From NCBI GenBank assembly GCA_900168235.1, contig FUZG01000001.1:1-64000 (forward strand): 64,000 nt of DNA, written 5' to 3'. The notes under the pieces are model-generated. The model did not search any database. It worked only from the letters and a program-made list of their open reading frames with translations, and had not been told where the DNA came from. Every line of letters starts with the position of its first letter. The stretch's first letter is position 1. This document shows, in pieces, positions 1-7,865 of this stretch. This DNA comes from Lachnospiraceae bacterium (GTDB lineage Bacteria; Bacillota; Clostridia; Lachnospirales; Lachnospiraceae). The translations under genes and the position numbers were made by a program.

Positions 1-140
1 TTTTATTGCATTTCTGAAATTTCGTTTTGAATTTTCAGGGTTGCATTGCTGTTTGTTTGTCAAGGTTCAGTTCTGTCGGACCGCTTGTTAATTGAGCCTT
101 TCGAGCTGTTTCGCTCGTGTCTCTCGCGGCGACAAATGAT

Positions 141-169
141 ATATTAGCACCTGATAAAGACGCCGTCAA
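141..169 (-). promoter_or_regulatory. Strong leftward promoter with rRNA-type leader
   Basis: Read on the minus strand there is TTGACG (164-169), a 17-bp spacer and TAATAT (141-146) with an extended TG motif just upstream of the -10, preceded by very A/T-rich DNA. Transcription would start near 134 and run off the left edge. The leader holds a small hairpin (CGAGC/GCTCG) and the string ACCTTGACAAACAAACAG, which resembles the CTTTGAAAACT-type antitermination sequences before Firmicute rRNA genes. The rRNA assignment is inference because no rRNA gene lies inside the window. The remaining stretch, 170-490, shows no convincing gene. Confidence 0.5.
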
Positions 170-493
170 CAATAATTTTGAAAAAATATACAATTTTTAT
201 CATCAGAATATTTATACATCAATTTTTACGCCTTTTTTCACTCTATCCACTGTAAATTCACGCAATATAAATTGTCATGCACATGCACAATTTCGCCTCA
301 TACTGGTCAGTCATTTAAATGTATAACTGCATAATTATTCATTATTCTTATTCAAAAACCGCCAGATGTCATTTTTATGTACATCCACTGCTATATTTCA
401 TAAACAAACTATTTTCACCATTTTAAGCCCTTGAGTCACAAAACAGCCTTCCGCCTACGCATCATCCGCATCCTCGCGGAGCGTTTTTTGATT

Positions 494-530
494 CATAAAA
501 AAGGAACCAGAACTATCTGTCCTGATTCCT
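494..530 (-). terminator. Rho-independent terminator of the msrC-like gene
   Basis: On the minus strand a 9-bp stem AGGAATCAG/CTGGTTCCT (one G-T pair) with an 11-nt loop is followed directly by a run of T. It lies just after the stop codon of the methionine sulfoxide reductase gene. Confidence 0.8.
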
Positions 531-539
531 CTCTGCTTC

Positions 540-1001
540 TTATTCCCAATCAATGCACTCTTCCAATGCTTTTGCAAGGATTTCAAACCCTTCCCGGTCT
601 GCTTCATCAAAGCGTCCGATTGTAGGGCTGTCTATATCAAGTACCCCCACAACTTTCCCGCTTTTAGGATCATGGAGGGGAACAACTATTTCTGAATTAG
701 ATGCACCATCACAGGCGATATGTCCTGCAAATTCATGTACATTCTTAACAAGCTGGGTTTTGTCCTGTTCCCATGCTGTGCCACATACACCCTTGCCGGA
801 TGCTATATGGATACATGCAACTTTACCCTGAAAAGGACCAAGGACCAGCTTATCATCACGCACGAGGTAAAAGCCTGCCCAGTTCAGATCTTCTATAGTT
901 TCGTAGATCAGCGCTGATGCATTGCTAAGTACCGGAATAAACTGTCTGTCCTCTTCCGCTAATGCCTTTACCTGCTCTGCCATTAATGTATAATCGCTCA
1001 T
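540..1001 (-). CDS. msrC: Free methionine-(R)-sulfoxide reductase (GAF-type)
   Basis: Cytosolic enzyme of 153 residues that reduces free L-methionine-(R)-S-oxide. The whole protein is one GAF domain with the family signature in order: NWAGFYL (40-46), LGPFQGK, then three conserved cysteines at C63, C73 (GVCGTA) and C97 (HIACD), and SNSEIVVP and VLDIDSP near the C terminus. The cysteines match the catalytic/resolving trio known from E. coli fRMsr, so the enzyme should be active. It is a single gene with its own terminator. Its neighbour, also on the minus strand, is the methionine importer metNIQ, which makes a methionine salvage or repair theme likely, but the two are separated by a terminator and a repeat and are probably not cotranscribed. 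Confidence 0.9.
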   Translation of the reverse strand: MSDYTLMAEQVKALAEEDRQFIPVLSNASALIYETIEDLNWAGFYLVRDDKLVLGPFQGKVACIHIASGKGVCGTAWEQDKTQLVKNVHEFAGHIACDGASNSEIVVPLHDPKSGKVVGVLDIDSPTIGRFDEADREGFEILAKALEECIDWE

Positions 1002-1050
1002 TTTTTCTCTTTCTAATTAATAAATACTGTACTGAAATGTTGATGATCAG

Positions 1051-1145
1051 CAAAACAAATATCACTAGGCTCGATAAGACCTCGCCAAGTGAATTTGCAT
1101 GGCACGCGCTAAGCTCGAAAAAACCTCGCTAAGTGCTCCGCACAA
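1051..1145 (-). repeat. Dispersed repeat, two diverged units
   Basis: Minus-strand unit 1 (1145 down to 1107) begins TTGTGCGGAGCACTTAGCG; unit 2 (1091 down to 1051) reads CACTTGGCGAGGTCTTATCG and continues to CCTAGTGATATTTGTT. A near-identical single copy lies at 7453-7503 on the plus strand, which combines the start of unit 1 with the end of unit 2. No ORF is conserved across copies. The repeat sits in the gap between metQ and msrC, just past the metQ terminator. Confidence 0.75.
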
Positions 1146-1178
1146 TCAAAAATGTTTCGGAGCTTTCACCCCGAAACA
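1146..1178 (-). terminator. Terminator of metNIQ
   Basis: Minus-strand stem TGTTTCGG/CCGAAACA with a 10-nt loop followed by TTTTTGATT. It is 28 bases beyond the metQ stop codon. Confidence 0.85.
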
Positions 1179-1206
1179 CTTTTATATACTGTAAGCTTTA
1201 CAACTA

Positions 1207-2145
1207 TTACTGAATAGGGATAACTCCGCCTTCGTAATTGTCGTTGATATACTTCTGGATTTCTTCTGACTGAAGAACTTCAACAAGCTTTGCAGCCCAT
1301 TCAGCATCCTTATTTGCATCAGATACAGCTATTACGTTTGCAAAAGTCTGTGCTGCGTCAGAGCTGGGGTCTTCCTGAACAAGCGCATCAGACGGCTTAA
1401 AGCCTGCTTCGATAGCATAGTTTCCGTTCATGCATGCGAAATCTACAGAATCAACAGATCTGGGAATCTGAGCTGCCTCAACCTCAAGAATCTCGATGTT
1501 ATGAGGGTTCTCAACAATATCCTGCTTTGTAGCCTCAAGACCTACACCATCCTTAAGAGTGATGATGCCGTTGTCCTGAAGAAGCTGGAGTGCACGTGCT
1601 TCATTAGTTGTGTCATTCGGAACTGCTATCTGTGCACCATCTGCGATATTTGCGATATCGTTGGACTTTCCTGCATAGAGACCAAACGGCTCATAATGGA
1701 TCTTTCCAACGGAAGAGATCTTTGTTCCATGCTCGCCATTGAAATCATCAAGGTACGGCTGATGCTGGAAATAGTTTGCATCAAGCTCACCCTCATCTAC
1801 TGCGAGATTCGGCTGAACATAATCATTATATGTAATGATCTCGATATTTACACCAGCTACTGCGAGCTGATCTTTTGCTGCCTCAAGTATCTCTGCATGC
1901 GGGCTTGCAGATGCGCCGATCTTGATATCAACTGACTCTGCAAGAGGCTCGACGCTTCCTGCCGCTGCCGCCTCTGATGAAGATGCTTCTGATGCAGGAG
2001 CCTCAGATGCTGTTTCAGGTGCTGTTTCAGGTGCCTCAGTCGCTGCTGCAGATGCTGCGGGCGCTGCTGACTGTGATGAACCGCAAGCTGCAAGTGATGC
2101 TGCTGCGATTACTGCTGCAAGTGTTACTGCAAGATTCTTTTTCAT
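1207..2145 (-). CDS. metQ: Methionine ABC transporter substrate-binding lipoprotein
   Basis: Lipoprotein of 312 residues, NlpA/MetQ family, that captures methionine outside the membrane and delivers it to MetNI. A signal peptide ends in the lipobox LAAC with the lipidated cysteine at 21. Residues about 24-68 form an Ala/Ser/Glu-rich linker. The mature part carries the family features KIGASASPHAEIL, YNDYVQPN and YFQHQPYLD. A GGAGG motif precedes the start codon. It is the last gene of metN-metI-metQ, separated from metI by about 150 bp that includes a perfect small hairpin. A strong terminator follows. No SAM or T-box riboswitch was found upstream of the operon. Confidence 0.93.
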   Translation of the reverse strand: MKKNLAVTLAAVIAAASLAACGSSQSAAPAASAAATEAPETAPETASEAPASEASSSEAAAAGSVEPLAESVDIKIGASASPHAEILEAAKDQLAVAGVNIEIITYNDYVQPNLAVDEGELDANYFQHQPYLDDFNGEHGTKISSVGKIHYEPFGLYAGKSNDIANIADGAQIAVPNDTTNEARALQLLQDNGIITLKDGVGLEATKQDIVENPHNIEILEVEAAQIPRSVDSVDFACMNGNYAIEAGFKPSDALVQEDPSSDAAQTFANVIAVSDANKDAEWAAKLVEVLQSEEIQKYINDNYEGGVIPIQ

Positions 2146-2177
2146 AACTTATCCTCCTCTTTAGTTACATGATAGAC

Positions 2178-2195
2178 GCAGGACGAAAATCCTGC
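2178..2195 (-). promoter_or_regulatory. Intercistronic hairpin upstream of metQ
   Basis: Perfect 6-bp stem GCAGGA/TCCTGC with a 6-nt loop on the minus strand, between metI and metQ and without a T-run. It may be an RNA-processing or stabilising element that sets the level of the binding protein relative to the membrane complex. Function is inferred. Confidence 0.4.
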
Positions 2196-2299
2196 TGACC
2201 ATGACCGCCAAACCCGGGATATGACAGTCTGCTGCCTTTATGTAATAGCTCTTCCCGGTCAAGACCGCGTTGAGCATTGCATAACAAATTTTTGCATAT

Positions 2300-2962
2300 T
2301 CAATTTCTTGCTCTTTTATCCGTTGCTCTTGCGAGACGCATCCAAAATTCCTGTATGATCTGAACAAGGATCACAAGAATGATAACGGAGATCATCATGA
2401 TATCCGTCTGATATCTGTAATAACCATAGTTGAGGGCGATAGCTCCGAGGCCGCCTCCTCCGACAAATCCTGCCATAGCTGAATAGCTGAGGATGGTCGT
2501 AATGCATATTGCTGCACCCACAAGGAGACTCGGTCGTGCTTCCGGCAGAAGTACTTTGTAGATTATCTGCCAGTTTGTGGCTCCCATGGATTTAGCCGCT
2601 TCGATCACGCCTGCATTCACTTCCTTAAGTGATGATTCCACCATTCGTCCGATATACGGCGCTGATGCAAAGATAAGCGGCGGAATGATAGCCTTCGGTC
2701 CGAGAGTTGTATGGACCATGAACTTTGTAATAGGAAGTACCATTACCAAAAGTATCAGGAACGGTATGGACCTGAAAATATTAATGAAAACTCCAAGTAC
2801 TGTATGAACGGGTCTGCATGGCGCGATGCCGTCTTTATCTGTTACTACCAGTATCACTCCGAGAGGAATACCTATCATATATGAAATAGCACTGGAGATA
2901 AGCGTCATATAAATGGTTGCCCATGTTTCTTCTAAATACATGCTGATAGATGATGCATCCAT
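2300..2962 (-). CDS. metI: Methionine ABC transporter permease
   Basis: Inner-membrane subunit of 220 residues of the MetNIQ importer, with about five transmembrane helices. It carries the MetI hallmarks FRSIPFLILL near residue 85, the EAA-type coupling loop EAAKSMGATNWQI around 145-157, and AGFVGGGGLGAIALNYGY near 185, all typical of the family in sequence and length. Start is ATG with GAGGTG upstream, 2 bases after the metN stop, so the two genes are translationally close. A longer out-of-frame reading (2161-2367) in the gap to metQ is not a gene. Confidence 0.93.
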   Translation of the reverse strand: MDASSISMYLEETWATIYMTLISSAISYMIGIPLGVILVVTDKDGIAPCRPVHTVLGVFINIFRSIPFLILLVMVLPITKFMVHTTLGPKAIIPPLIFASAPYIGRMVESSLKEVNAGVIEAAKSMGATNWQIIYKVLLPEARPSLLVGAAICITTILSYSAMAGFVGGGGLGAIALNYGYYRYQTDIMMISVIILVILVQIIQEFWMRLARATDKRARN

Positions 2963-2964
2963 AT

Positions 2965-3987
2965 TTACCGCACCTCCTCAAAAGTGATCTCGTTATCTCT
3001 AAGATATCCGGTTATCTGATCAGCTTCTGTATGATCATCAGGAAGTTCCACTACCATCTGACCTACTGCTTTTCCTTCAACTTCTCTAGTATTGGCAAAA
3101 AGAATATTTACCGGAACCTTACACGCCAGGGTCATTTCTGAAATAACCGGCTTATATGCTGATAAACCGTCAAAAACTATACGAATTTTTTTCTTTGTAC
3201 TGTCACCAAATGTGATCGGGGTCTCATTAATATCCCCGTTTCCAAGTATCAGTTTTCTTCCGATATCAGTTTTCGGATTTGCAAAAATTTCTGAAACCGG
3301 ACCGCTTTCTGCGATATGACTGTGATCAATGATAGCTACCGAATCACATATTGCTTCTATAACAGACATCTGATGTGTGATAACGATAACTGTAACGCCC
3401 AGTTCCTTATTGATCTTTTTCAGAAGATCAAGGATCTGTGCTGTAGTTTTTGGATCAAGTGCGCTTGTTGCTTCATCGCAAAGGAGAACCTTTGGATTTG
3501 TGGCAAGAGCGCGGGCAATAGCAACTCTCTGCTTCTGACCGCCTGAAAGCTGTGCCGGATAATTCTTTACCCTGTCTTCAAGACCTACAAGTCTTAAAAG
3601 CTCCATCGCTCTGTCTTTTGCGATTTTTCCGCTAATACCTGAAATTTCAAGCGGAAATGTGACATTTTTCAGGAGATTTCTCTGATCCAGCAGATTGAAC
3701 TGCTGAAAGATCATTCCCATCTTTTTCCTTGCCTCGCGAACTTCGGCGTCTGTCATATCTCCGAGAGACTGACCTTCAAAAAGAACCTGACCGCTGGTCG
3801 GGACCTCAAGATAGTTTATACATCGAACAAGCGTCGATTTTCCTGCGCCTGAGAGTCCGATTATTCCCTGTATGGAACCTTCTTTTATATCAAGATTAAT
3901 GTCATCAAGTGCCTTTACGTCACCGGAATCCGTGTGAAACGTTTTCCCCATATGAACCAGGCGGACAATATTGTCACCCTTTGCCAT
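2965..3987 (-). CDS. metN: Methionine ABC transporter ATPase
   Basis: Cytoplasmic ATPase of 340 residues energising MetNIQ. Walker A is GLSGAGKST (44-52), signature LSGGQ (147-151), Walker B LLCDEATSALD (168-178) and H-loop VITHQM. The last 75 residues form the NIL ligand-binding domain that inhibits uptake when methionine is abundant, as in characterised MetN proteins. First gene of the operon, with GGAGG before ATG. About 70-110 bases upstream there is a possible promoter, TTGATT with 17 bp to TTTAAT. No S-box or T-box leader was recognised, so transcriptional control is unknown. Confidence 0.95.
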   Translation of the reverse strand: MAKGDNIVRLVHMGKTFHTDSGDVKALDDINLDIKEGSIQGIIGLSGAGKSTLVRCINYLEVPTSGQVLFEGQSLGDMTDAEVREARKKMGMIFQQFNLLDQRNLLKNVTFPLEISGISGKIAKDRAMELLRLVGLEDRVKNYPAQLSGGQKQRVAIARALATNPKVLLCDEATSALDPKTTAQILDLLKKINKELGVTVIVITHQMSVIEAICDSVAIIDHSHIAESGPVSEIFANPKTDIGRKLILGNGDINETPITFGDSTKKKIRIVFDGLSAYKPVISEMTLACKVPVNILFANTREVEGKAVGQMVVELPDDHTEADQITGYLRDNEITFEEVR

Positions 3988-4195
3988 TCTATTCCTCCAA
4001 AAAGGTTTGGAACCTTGTATTTTTTTAATGTTTTCCTTGCTTTCATATTAAAACAACTTAAATAAAAAAAATCAATCGCTTTTTCCCTTTACCTCGATAA
4101 ATCTTTTCTATCACTGGCGATAAATTATTTGTCTATGGTATAGTTTTCAAAAGGAAATCTACATAATTAACGTATCACTGAAAGGTTATTTATAT

Positions 4196-4903
4196 ATGAA
4201 CGCGATCATTTTTGACATTGACGATACAATGTATGACCTATGCTGGCCTTTTGCCATGGCTGTACATGAAGTGTTTGGAAGCAGGTATAGCAGCATCATC
4301 GAAAACGTATATATAAGAAGCCGTGTAAGAAGCGACGAGGTTTTTGAGGATTGGAATGATGGAAAGATCACTTCTGATGATATGTATGCATATCGAAATA
4401 AGAACGCTTTTGAAGATAACGGAATAGAGATAAGTCGTGAACAGGCGCTTCTAATCCAAAGTTTCTATAAAAAGTATCAAAAAAAGATCAGCGTTACGCC
4501 GACAGTCCGATCTATGCTTACCGAATTAAAGAACAAAAAAGTGACCATAGGCCTGATTTCAAACGGTGGAAGTGACAATCAATGGGCAAAAGTCCATACT
4601 CTCGGGCTTACCGAATGGATCCCCGAGGAAAATATCATTATTTCCGGTGATGTGGGGATTTCAAAGCCCGACCCCCGTATCTACGATATTGCCCGTGAAA
4701 AAATAGGCATCAGCGTTGAAAATGCATGGTATATAGGTGACACTTATATTAATGATATAGAAGCATCAAAAAAAGCAGGCTGGAACTCTGTCTGGTTCAA
4801 TCGCCGTAATAATACGATTCCCGAGAATGGTCCGATGCCTGACTATGAAATACATACGGAAGAAGAAATGGCATCCATCGTAAAAAAATTGATCATGTCA
4901 TGA
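4196..4903 (+). CDS. HAD-superfamily hydrolase
   Basis: Soluble 235-residue phosphatase-like protein. HAD motif I is FDIDDTMYD with nucleophile D7 and D9, motif II is LISNGGS, motif III the lysine of SKPDPRIYDIA, and motif IV GDTYINDIEAS. The helical cap between motifs I and II places it with the C1-cap phosphatases (phosphoglycolate phosphatase and YjjG-like enzymes). Substrate cannot be deduced from sequence. It is a single gene divergent from metN, with GAAAGG 12 bases before ATG, and is followed by a clear terminator that separates it from the hemerythrin gene. Confidence 0.85.
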   Translation: MNAIIFDIDDTMYDLCWPFAMAVHEVFGSRYSSIIENVYIRSRVRSDEVFEDWNDGKITSDDMYAYRNKNAFEDNGIEISREQALLIQSFYKKYQKKISVTPTVRSMLTELKNKKVTIGLISNGGSDNQWAKVHTLGLTEWIPEENIIISGDVGISKPDPRIYDIAREKIGISVENAWYIGDTYINDIEASKKAGWNSVWFNRRNNTIPENGPMPDYEIHTEEEMASIVKKLIMS

Positions 4904-4917
4904 CGTTTCTAAACATT

Positions 4918-4963
4918 AACACAGATATTTCCGATATAGCATAGGGGAATATCTGTGTTTTTT
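4918..4963 (+). terminator. Terminator after the HAD hydrolase gene
   Basis: Perfect 12-bp stem AACACAGATATT/AATATCTGTGTT followed by T residues. It overlaps the first bases of a longer open frame of the next gene, which argues that the hemerythrin gene starts later, at 4982. Confidence 0.85.
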
Positions 4964-4981
4964 ACGTTGGGAGGGGATGTT

Positions 4982-5806
4982 ATGGCACTTGATTTTACAG
5001 AAGATTGTATGACCGGGATTCCGCACATTGATGAAGAACACCGCATGCTTTTTCAGCTTGTTAATGATGTAAACCTGGATCTTAAAGACGGGTTTGACGT
5101 AAAGGAGATACTGAAATCCTTACTGCCGCAGCTGGTGACATACGCCGACTTCCATTTTAAGGATGAGGAGGCATATATGGACAGCATTGACGACCCGGAA
5201 CTTCCTATTCAGATACAGGAGCACAATGCGTTCCGCGAAAAAGTATCCTCTATATCTTTTGAAAATCTGTCGGATGAGGAAGCACGTACAGCCATGCAGG
5301 ACCTTATGCAGTATATCTCCAGATGGCTCTACCACCACATCCTCGGAAGCGACATCATGATCGGCAAAATGCAGGTGATCCCTGCCAAGGGAACTGCATC
5401 AGAAGACGATGATCCTTTTGCTTTTACAGAAAAATATCTGACCGGAATAGGTTTTGTTGATAAAGAGCATGAAAAACTTTTTGAGATAATCCGAAATGCT
5501 GATGAACTTATCCAGGATGATGACCGTTTCGATAAATATGACCAGATCGTCGCTATTATCAATGAACTTAAAGATTACACCGAAAAACATTTTTCGGATG
5601 AAGAAGAATATATGAAGCGGATCCATTATGATGACCTCGAGACCCAGAAACATGCTCACGAAGCTTTTGTTGAAAAAATAAAGAGCATAAATCTAGAAGA
5701 ACTGGACGAGAATCAGACCGAGTATCTTCAAAAACTTATTGAGTTTCTTTTAAGCTGGCTTTCAAATCATATATTAAAATTGGACAAGCAAATTCCATCA
5801 ACCTAA
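4982..5806 (+). CDS. Tandem bacteriohemerythrin (two domains)
   Basis: Soluble protein of 274 residues made of two complete hemerythrin domains that each bind a non-heme di-iron centre for O2. Domain 1 has HIDEEH, HFKDEE, the QEH motif and HHILGSD; domain 2 has VDKEH, HFSDEEEYM, QKHAHEAF and NHILKLD, matching the usual His/Glu/Asp ligand pattern (H, HxxxE, H, HxxxxD). Start ATG 4982 is chosen because GGGAGGGG lies just before it; the in-frame ATG at 4955 sits inside a terminator. Duplicated hemerythrins occur in anaerobes, where O2 storage, scavenging or sensing for chemotaxis is proposed. Single gene; the preceding terminator isolates it. Confidence 0.9.
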   Translation: MALDFTEDCMTGIPHIDEEHRMLFQLVNDVNLDLKDGFDVKEILKSLLPQLVTYADFHFKDEEAYMDSIDDPELPIQIQEHNAFREKVSSISFENLSDEEARTAMQDLMQYISRWLYHHILGSDIMIGKMQVIPAKGTASEDDDPFAFTEKYLTGIGFVDKEHEKLFEIIRNADELIQDDDRFDKYDQIVAIINELKDYTEKHFSDEEEYMKRIHYDDLETQKHAHEAFVEKIKSINLEELDENQTEYLQKLIEFLLSWLSNHILKLDKQIPST

Positions 5807-5833
5807 TTTCATTAAACTAATTCACAATCCTCC

Positions 5834-5888
5834 TTTCTGTCTATATAATAAGCTGGTTGGGTTTTCCCTTATATTATTTAGACAGAAA
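5834..5888 (+). promoter_or_regulatory. Hairpin before the NSS transporter start
   Basis: Inverted repeat TTTCTGTCTA (5834-5843) / TAGACAGAAA (5879-5888), extended after one mismatch by six more A/T pairs. The 3' arm ends just before the AGAGG ribosome binding site of the transporter. It could be a weak terminator of the hemerythrin gene or a translational control element; there is no T-run. Confidence 0.45.
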
Positions 5889-5902
5889 AGAGGTATTTTA
5901 TT

Positions 5903-7399
5903 ATGGAACAGACAGGGAAAAGGGAGAAATTTGGTTCCCGTCTCGGCTTTATCCTGGTTTCAGCAGGATGTGCGATAGGAATCGGAAACGTTTGGAAATT
6001 CCCGTATCTTTGCGGACAGTATGGCGGAGCTGCTTTTATCCTGCTCTACCTTATATTTTTATTTGTCCTCGGTATCCCCGTTCTTGTATGTGAATTTTCT
6101 ATAGGCCGCGCCAGCAAGCGCAGTGCTGCTAAATGTTTTGAAGCTCTTGAGCCTCAGGGTTCTTCCTGGCACTGGCTCAAATATATAAGCATCCTTGGAT
6201 GTTATCTCCTGATGATGTACTACACAACAGTCTGCGGATGGATGCTGAATTACTGTGCGAAGCATATGGGCGGTGAATTTATCGGTAAAGACGCTGACTT
6301 CATAACCGCTGATTTTACAGGCATGCTTTCAAATGCACCTACTATGCTGTTTTGGACTGTTCTTTCATGCGTTATCGGATTCGTTATCTGCTTTTTCGGT
6401 GTTCAGAAAGGCGTAGAGCGAGTATCAAAATACATGATGTCCTCTCTGTTGATCCTCATGATCATACTTGCGGTACATTCCGTGTTCCTTAAGGGCGCAG
6501 GTGAGGGTATCCGTTTCTATCTCATTCCTAACTTCGCAAACATGGTTGAAAAAGGTGTGGGAAATGTGATCTTCGCCGCTATGAGCCAGGCTTTCTTCAC
6601 ACTCTCTATCGGAATCGGCGCCATGCTTATCTTTGGTTCCTACCTTAGAAAAGACAGAAGCCTTTCAGGCGAAGCCATCACTGTTACGGTTTTGGATACA
6701 TGTGTAGCTCTTATGGCAGGTTTTATCATTATCCCTGCATGTTTTGCATACGGCATTGAGCCTGATGCAGGTCCGAGCCTCATTTTCCTTACGATACCGA
6801 ACCTCTTCACCATGATGCCGGGCGGACGTATCTGGGGCGCTTTATTCTTCTGCTTCCTTTCATTTGCTGCCCTCTCTACCGTGGTTGCTGTTTTTGAAAA
6901 TATCATTGCTTTCGATATGGATCTTTTTGGATGGAGCCGCAGAAAGAGCGTTGTTATCAGCGCAGTGCTCATCATCCTTTTAAGCATTCCCTGCGTGCTC
7001 GGATATAATGTTTGGAGCGGATTTGAACCGCTTGGTGCAGGTTCTGCTGTTCTGGATTTGGAAGATTTTATCGTATCAAATAATCTGCTCCCTCTCGGAA
7101 GCCTCGCATTTGTGCTTTTCTGTACAATGAAAACAGGCTGGGGATGGGATGGATTTATCCGTGAAGCTGATGCAGGTGACGGCATAAAGTTCCCTACAGG
7201 GCTTAAAAATTACGTTTCTTTTGTCCTTCCTGCAATAATCACGATCATATATCTTAAGGGATACTACGATATGTTCTCTCCGATGGGAATAAAAACTCTG
7301 ATCTTCTGGATGTGCATAGCTTTCCTGTTCCTCGGATTTATATTTTTCTGTGCTCTCAGAGCTCCGCGTACCCGTAAGACTGAAATGACTACCGATTAA
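5903..7399 (+). CDS. Sodium-dependent neurotransmitter:sodium symporter family transporter
   Basis: Polytopic membrane protein of 498 residues (11-12 predicted helices) of the NSS/SNF family, which imports amino acids or amines with Na+. The N-terminal signature GCAIGIGNVWKFPYL with QYGG, then LGIPVLVCEFSIGR, is diagnostic; the unwound helix 1 (AIGIGNVW) contributes to the Na+ and substrate site. Length agrees with bacterial homologues such as LeuT, MhsT and TnaT. The substrate is not predictable. Start ATG follows AGAGG. It has its own terminator and sits between unrelated genes. Confidence 0.9.
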   Translation: MEQTGKREKFGSRLGFILVSAGCAIGIGNVWKFPYLCGQYGGAAFILLYLIFLFVLGIPVLVCEFSIGRASKRSAAKCFEALEPQGSSWHWLKYISILGCYLLMMYYTTVCGWMLNYCAKHMGGEFIGKDADFITADFTGMLSNAPTMLFWTVLSCVIGFVICFFGVQKGVERVSKYMMSSLLILMIILAVHSVFLKGAGEGIRFYLIPNFANMVEKGVGNVIFAAMSQAFFTLSIGIGAMLIFGSYLRKDRSLSGEAITVTVLDTCVALMAGFIIIPACFAYGIEPDAGPSLIFLTIPNLFTMMPGGRIWGALFFCFLSFAALSTVVAVFENIIAFDMDLFGWSRRKSVVISAVLIILLSIPCVLGYNVWSGFEPLGAGSAVLDLEDFIVSNNLLPLGSLAFVLFCTMKTGWGWDGFIREADAGDGIKFPTGLKNYVSFVLPAIITIIYLKGYYDMFSPMGIKTLIFWMCIAFLFLGFIFFCALRAPRTRKTEMTTD

Positions 7400-7420
7400 A
7401 CCAAATCAATACGACGTTTT

Positions 7421-7453
7421 CAGGCAGAGGCATCATGTCTCTGCCTGTTTTGT
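7421..7453 (+). terminator. Terminator of the NSS transporter gene
   Basis: Stem CAGGCAGAG/CTCTGCCTG with a 9-nt loop followed by TTTTGTTG. Confidence 0.8.
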
Positions 7454-7503
7454 TGTGCGGAGTACTTAGCGAGGTTTTATCGAGCCTAGTGATATTTGTT
7501 ATG
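7453..7503 (+). repeat. Second copy of the dispersed repeat
   Basis: Starts TTGTGCGGAGTACTTAGCG and ends CCTAGTGATATTTGTTATG; nearly identical to parts of the minus-strand copy at 1051-1145. In both places the copy directly follows a transcription terminator. Confidence 0.75.
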
Positions 7504-7648
7504 TTACTGTTCAGAGGCAAACTGCGCACTACGCTGCGCAGTTATGCCCCAATAACGAAGGCGAGCCATTGGATTTTGCCCATCGCCAGAGGCGATTTAA
7601 TTGGCAAAATCCGTTACTGGAGCGAGCTGTAAGCGAGTGAACAGTAAC
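7503..7648. repeat. Nested palindromic intergenic element
   Basis: Terminal inverted repeats GTTACTGTTC (7503-7512) and GAACAGTAAC (7639-7648) enclose two more hairpins: AACTGCGCA/TGCGCAGTT (7520-7543) and GGATTTTGCC..ATCGCC/GGCGAT..GGCAAAATCC (7571-7612). The second is flanked by a further near-perfect pair CCAATAACG (7549-7557) / CGTTACTGG (7612-7620). No ORF. It could be a MITE-like element, a REP-type element or a structured RNA. Confidence 0.7.
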
Positions 7649-7687
7649 TTTGTTATCTAAAAACCCCTTTACATTTCCTATTTTCAC

Positions 7688-7715
7688 TTGACAAAAAATA
7701 AACACACGTTATACT
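7688..7715 (+). promoter_or_regulatory. Promoter of panDC
   Basis: TTGACA (7688-7693), 16-bp spacer, TATACT (7710-7715). The transcript would begin near 7722 and carry a leader of about 140 bases before panD. Confidence 0.7.
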
Positions 7716-7812
7716 TGCCGTGGAGATAGTATTTTTCCGGTCGTGATCATCACTGACTGAAAAAACTGTACTCTGCAAAAAAGCATAGTTATTTCATTTT
7801 GTCTGATAGGAC

Positions 7813-7843
7813 TGTACCCAGCCTCACAGGAAGGCGGGTAACA
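7813..7843 (+). ncRNA. Pan-motif-like leader hairpin of panDC
   Basis: The leader folds as TGTACCC, bulged A7820, GCCT, a 7-nt loop, AGGC, GGGT, bulged A7840, ACA. All other bases of the two arms pair. A hairpin with two bulged adenosines in the leader of panB/panC/panD genes is the description of the pan RNA motif, a candidate cis-regulatory RNA known in Firmicutes. I recognise it by structure and context only; the consensus was not searched. A second tandem copy, common for that motif, was not found. Confidence 0.5.
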
Positions 7844-7865
7844 CTCGATGAAAGGAGGCAAGGAA

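Noticed and set aside
1501-1935. 144-codon plus-strand open frame
   Set aside because: Antisense to metQ and rich in Cys/Ile; shadow frame.
3988-4195. SAM riboswitch or T-box before metN
   Set aside because: No S-box core, no T-box sequence and no terminator/antiterminator pair seen in the short A/T-rich leader.
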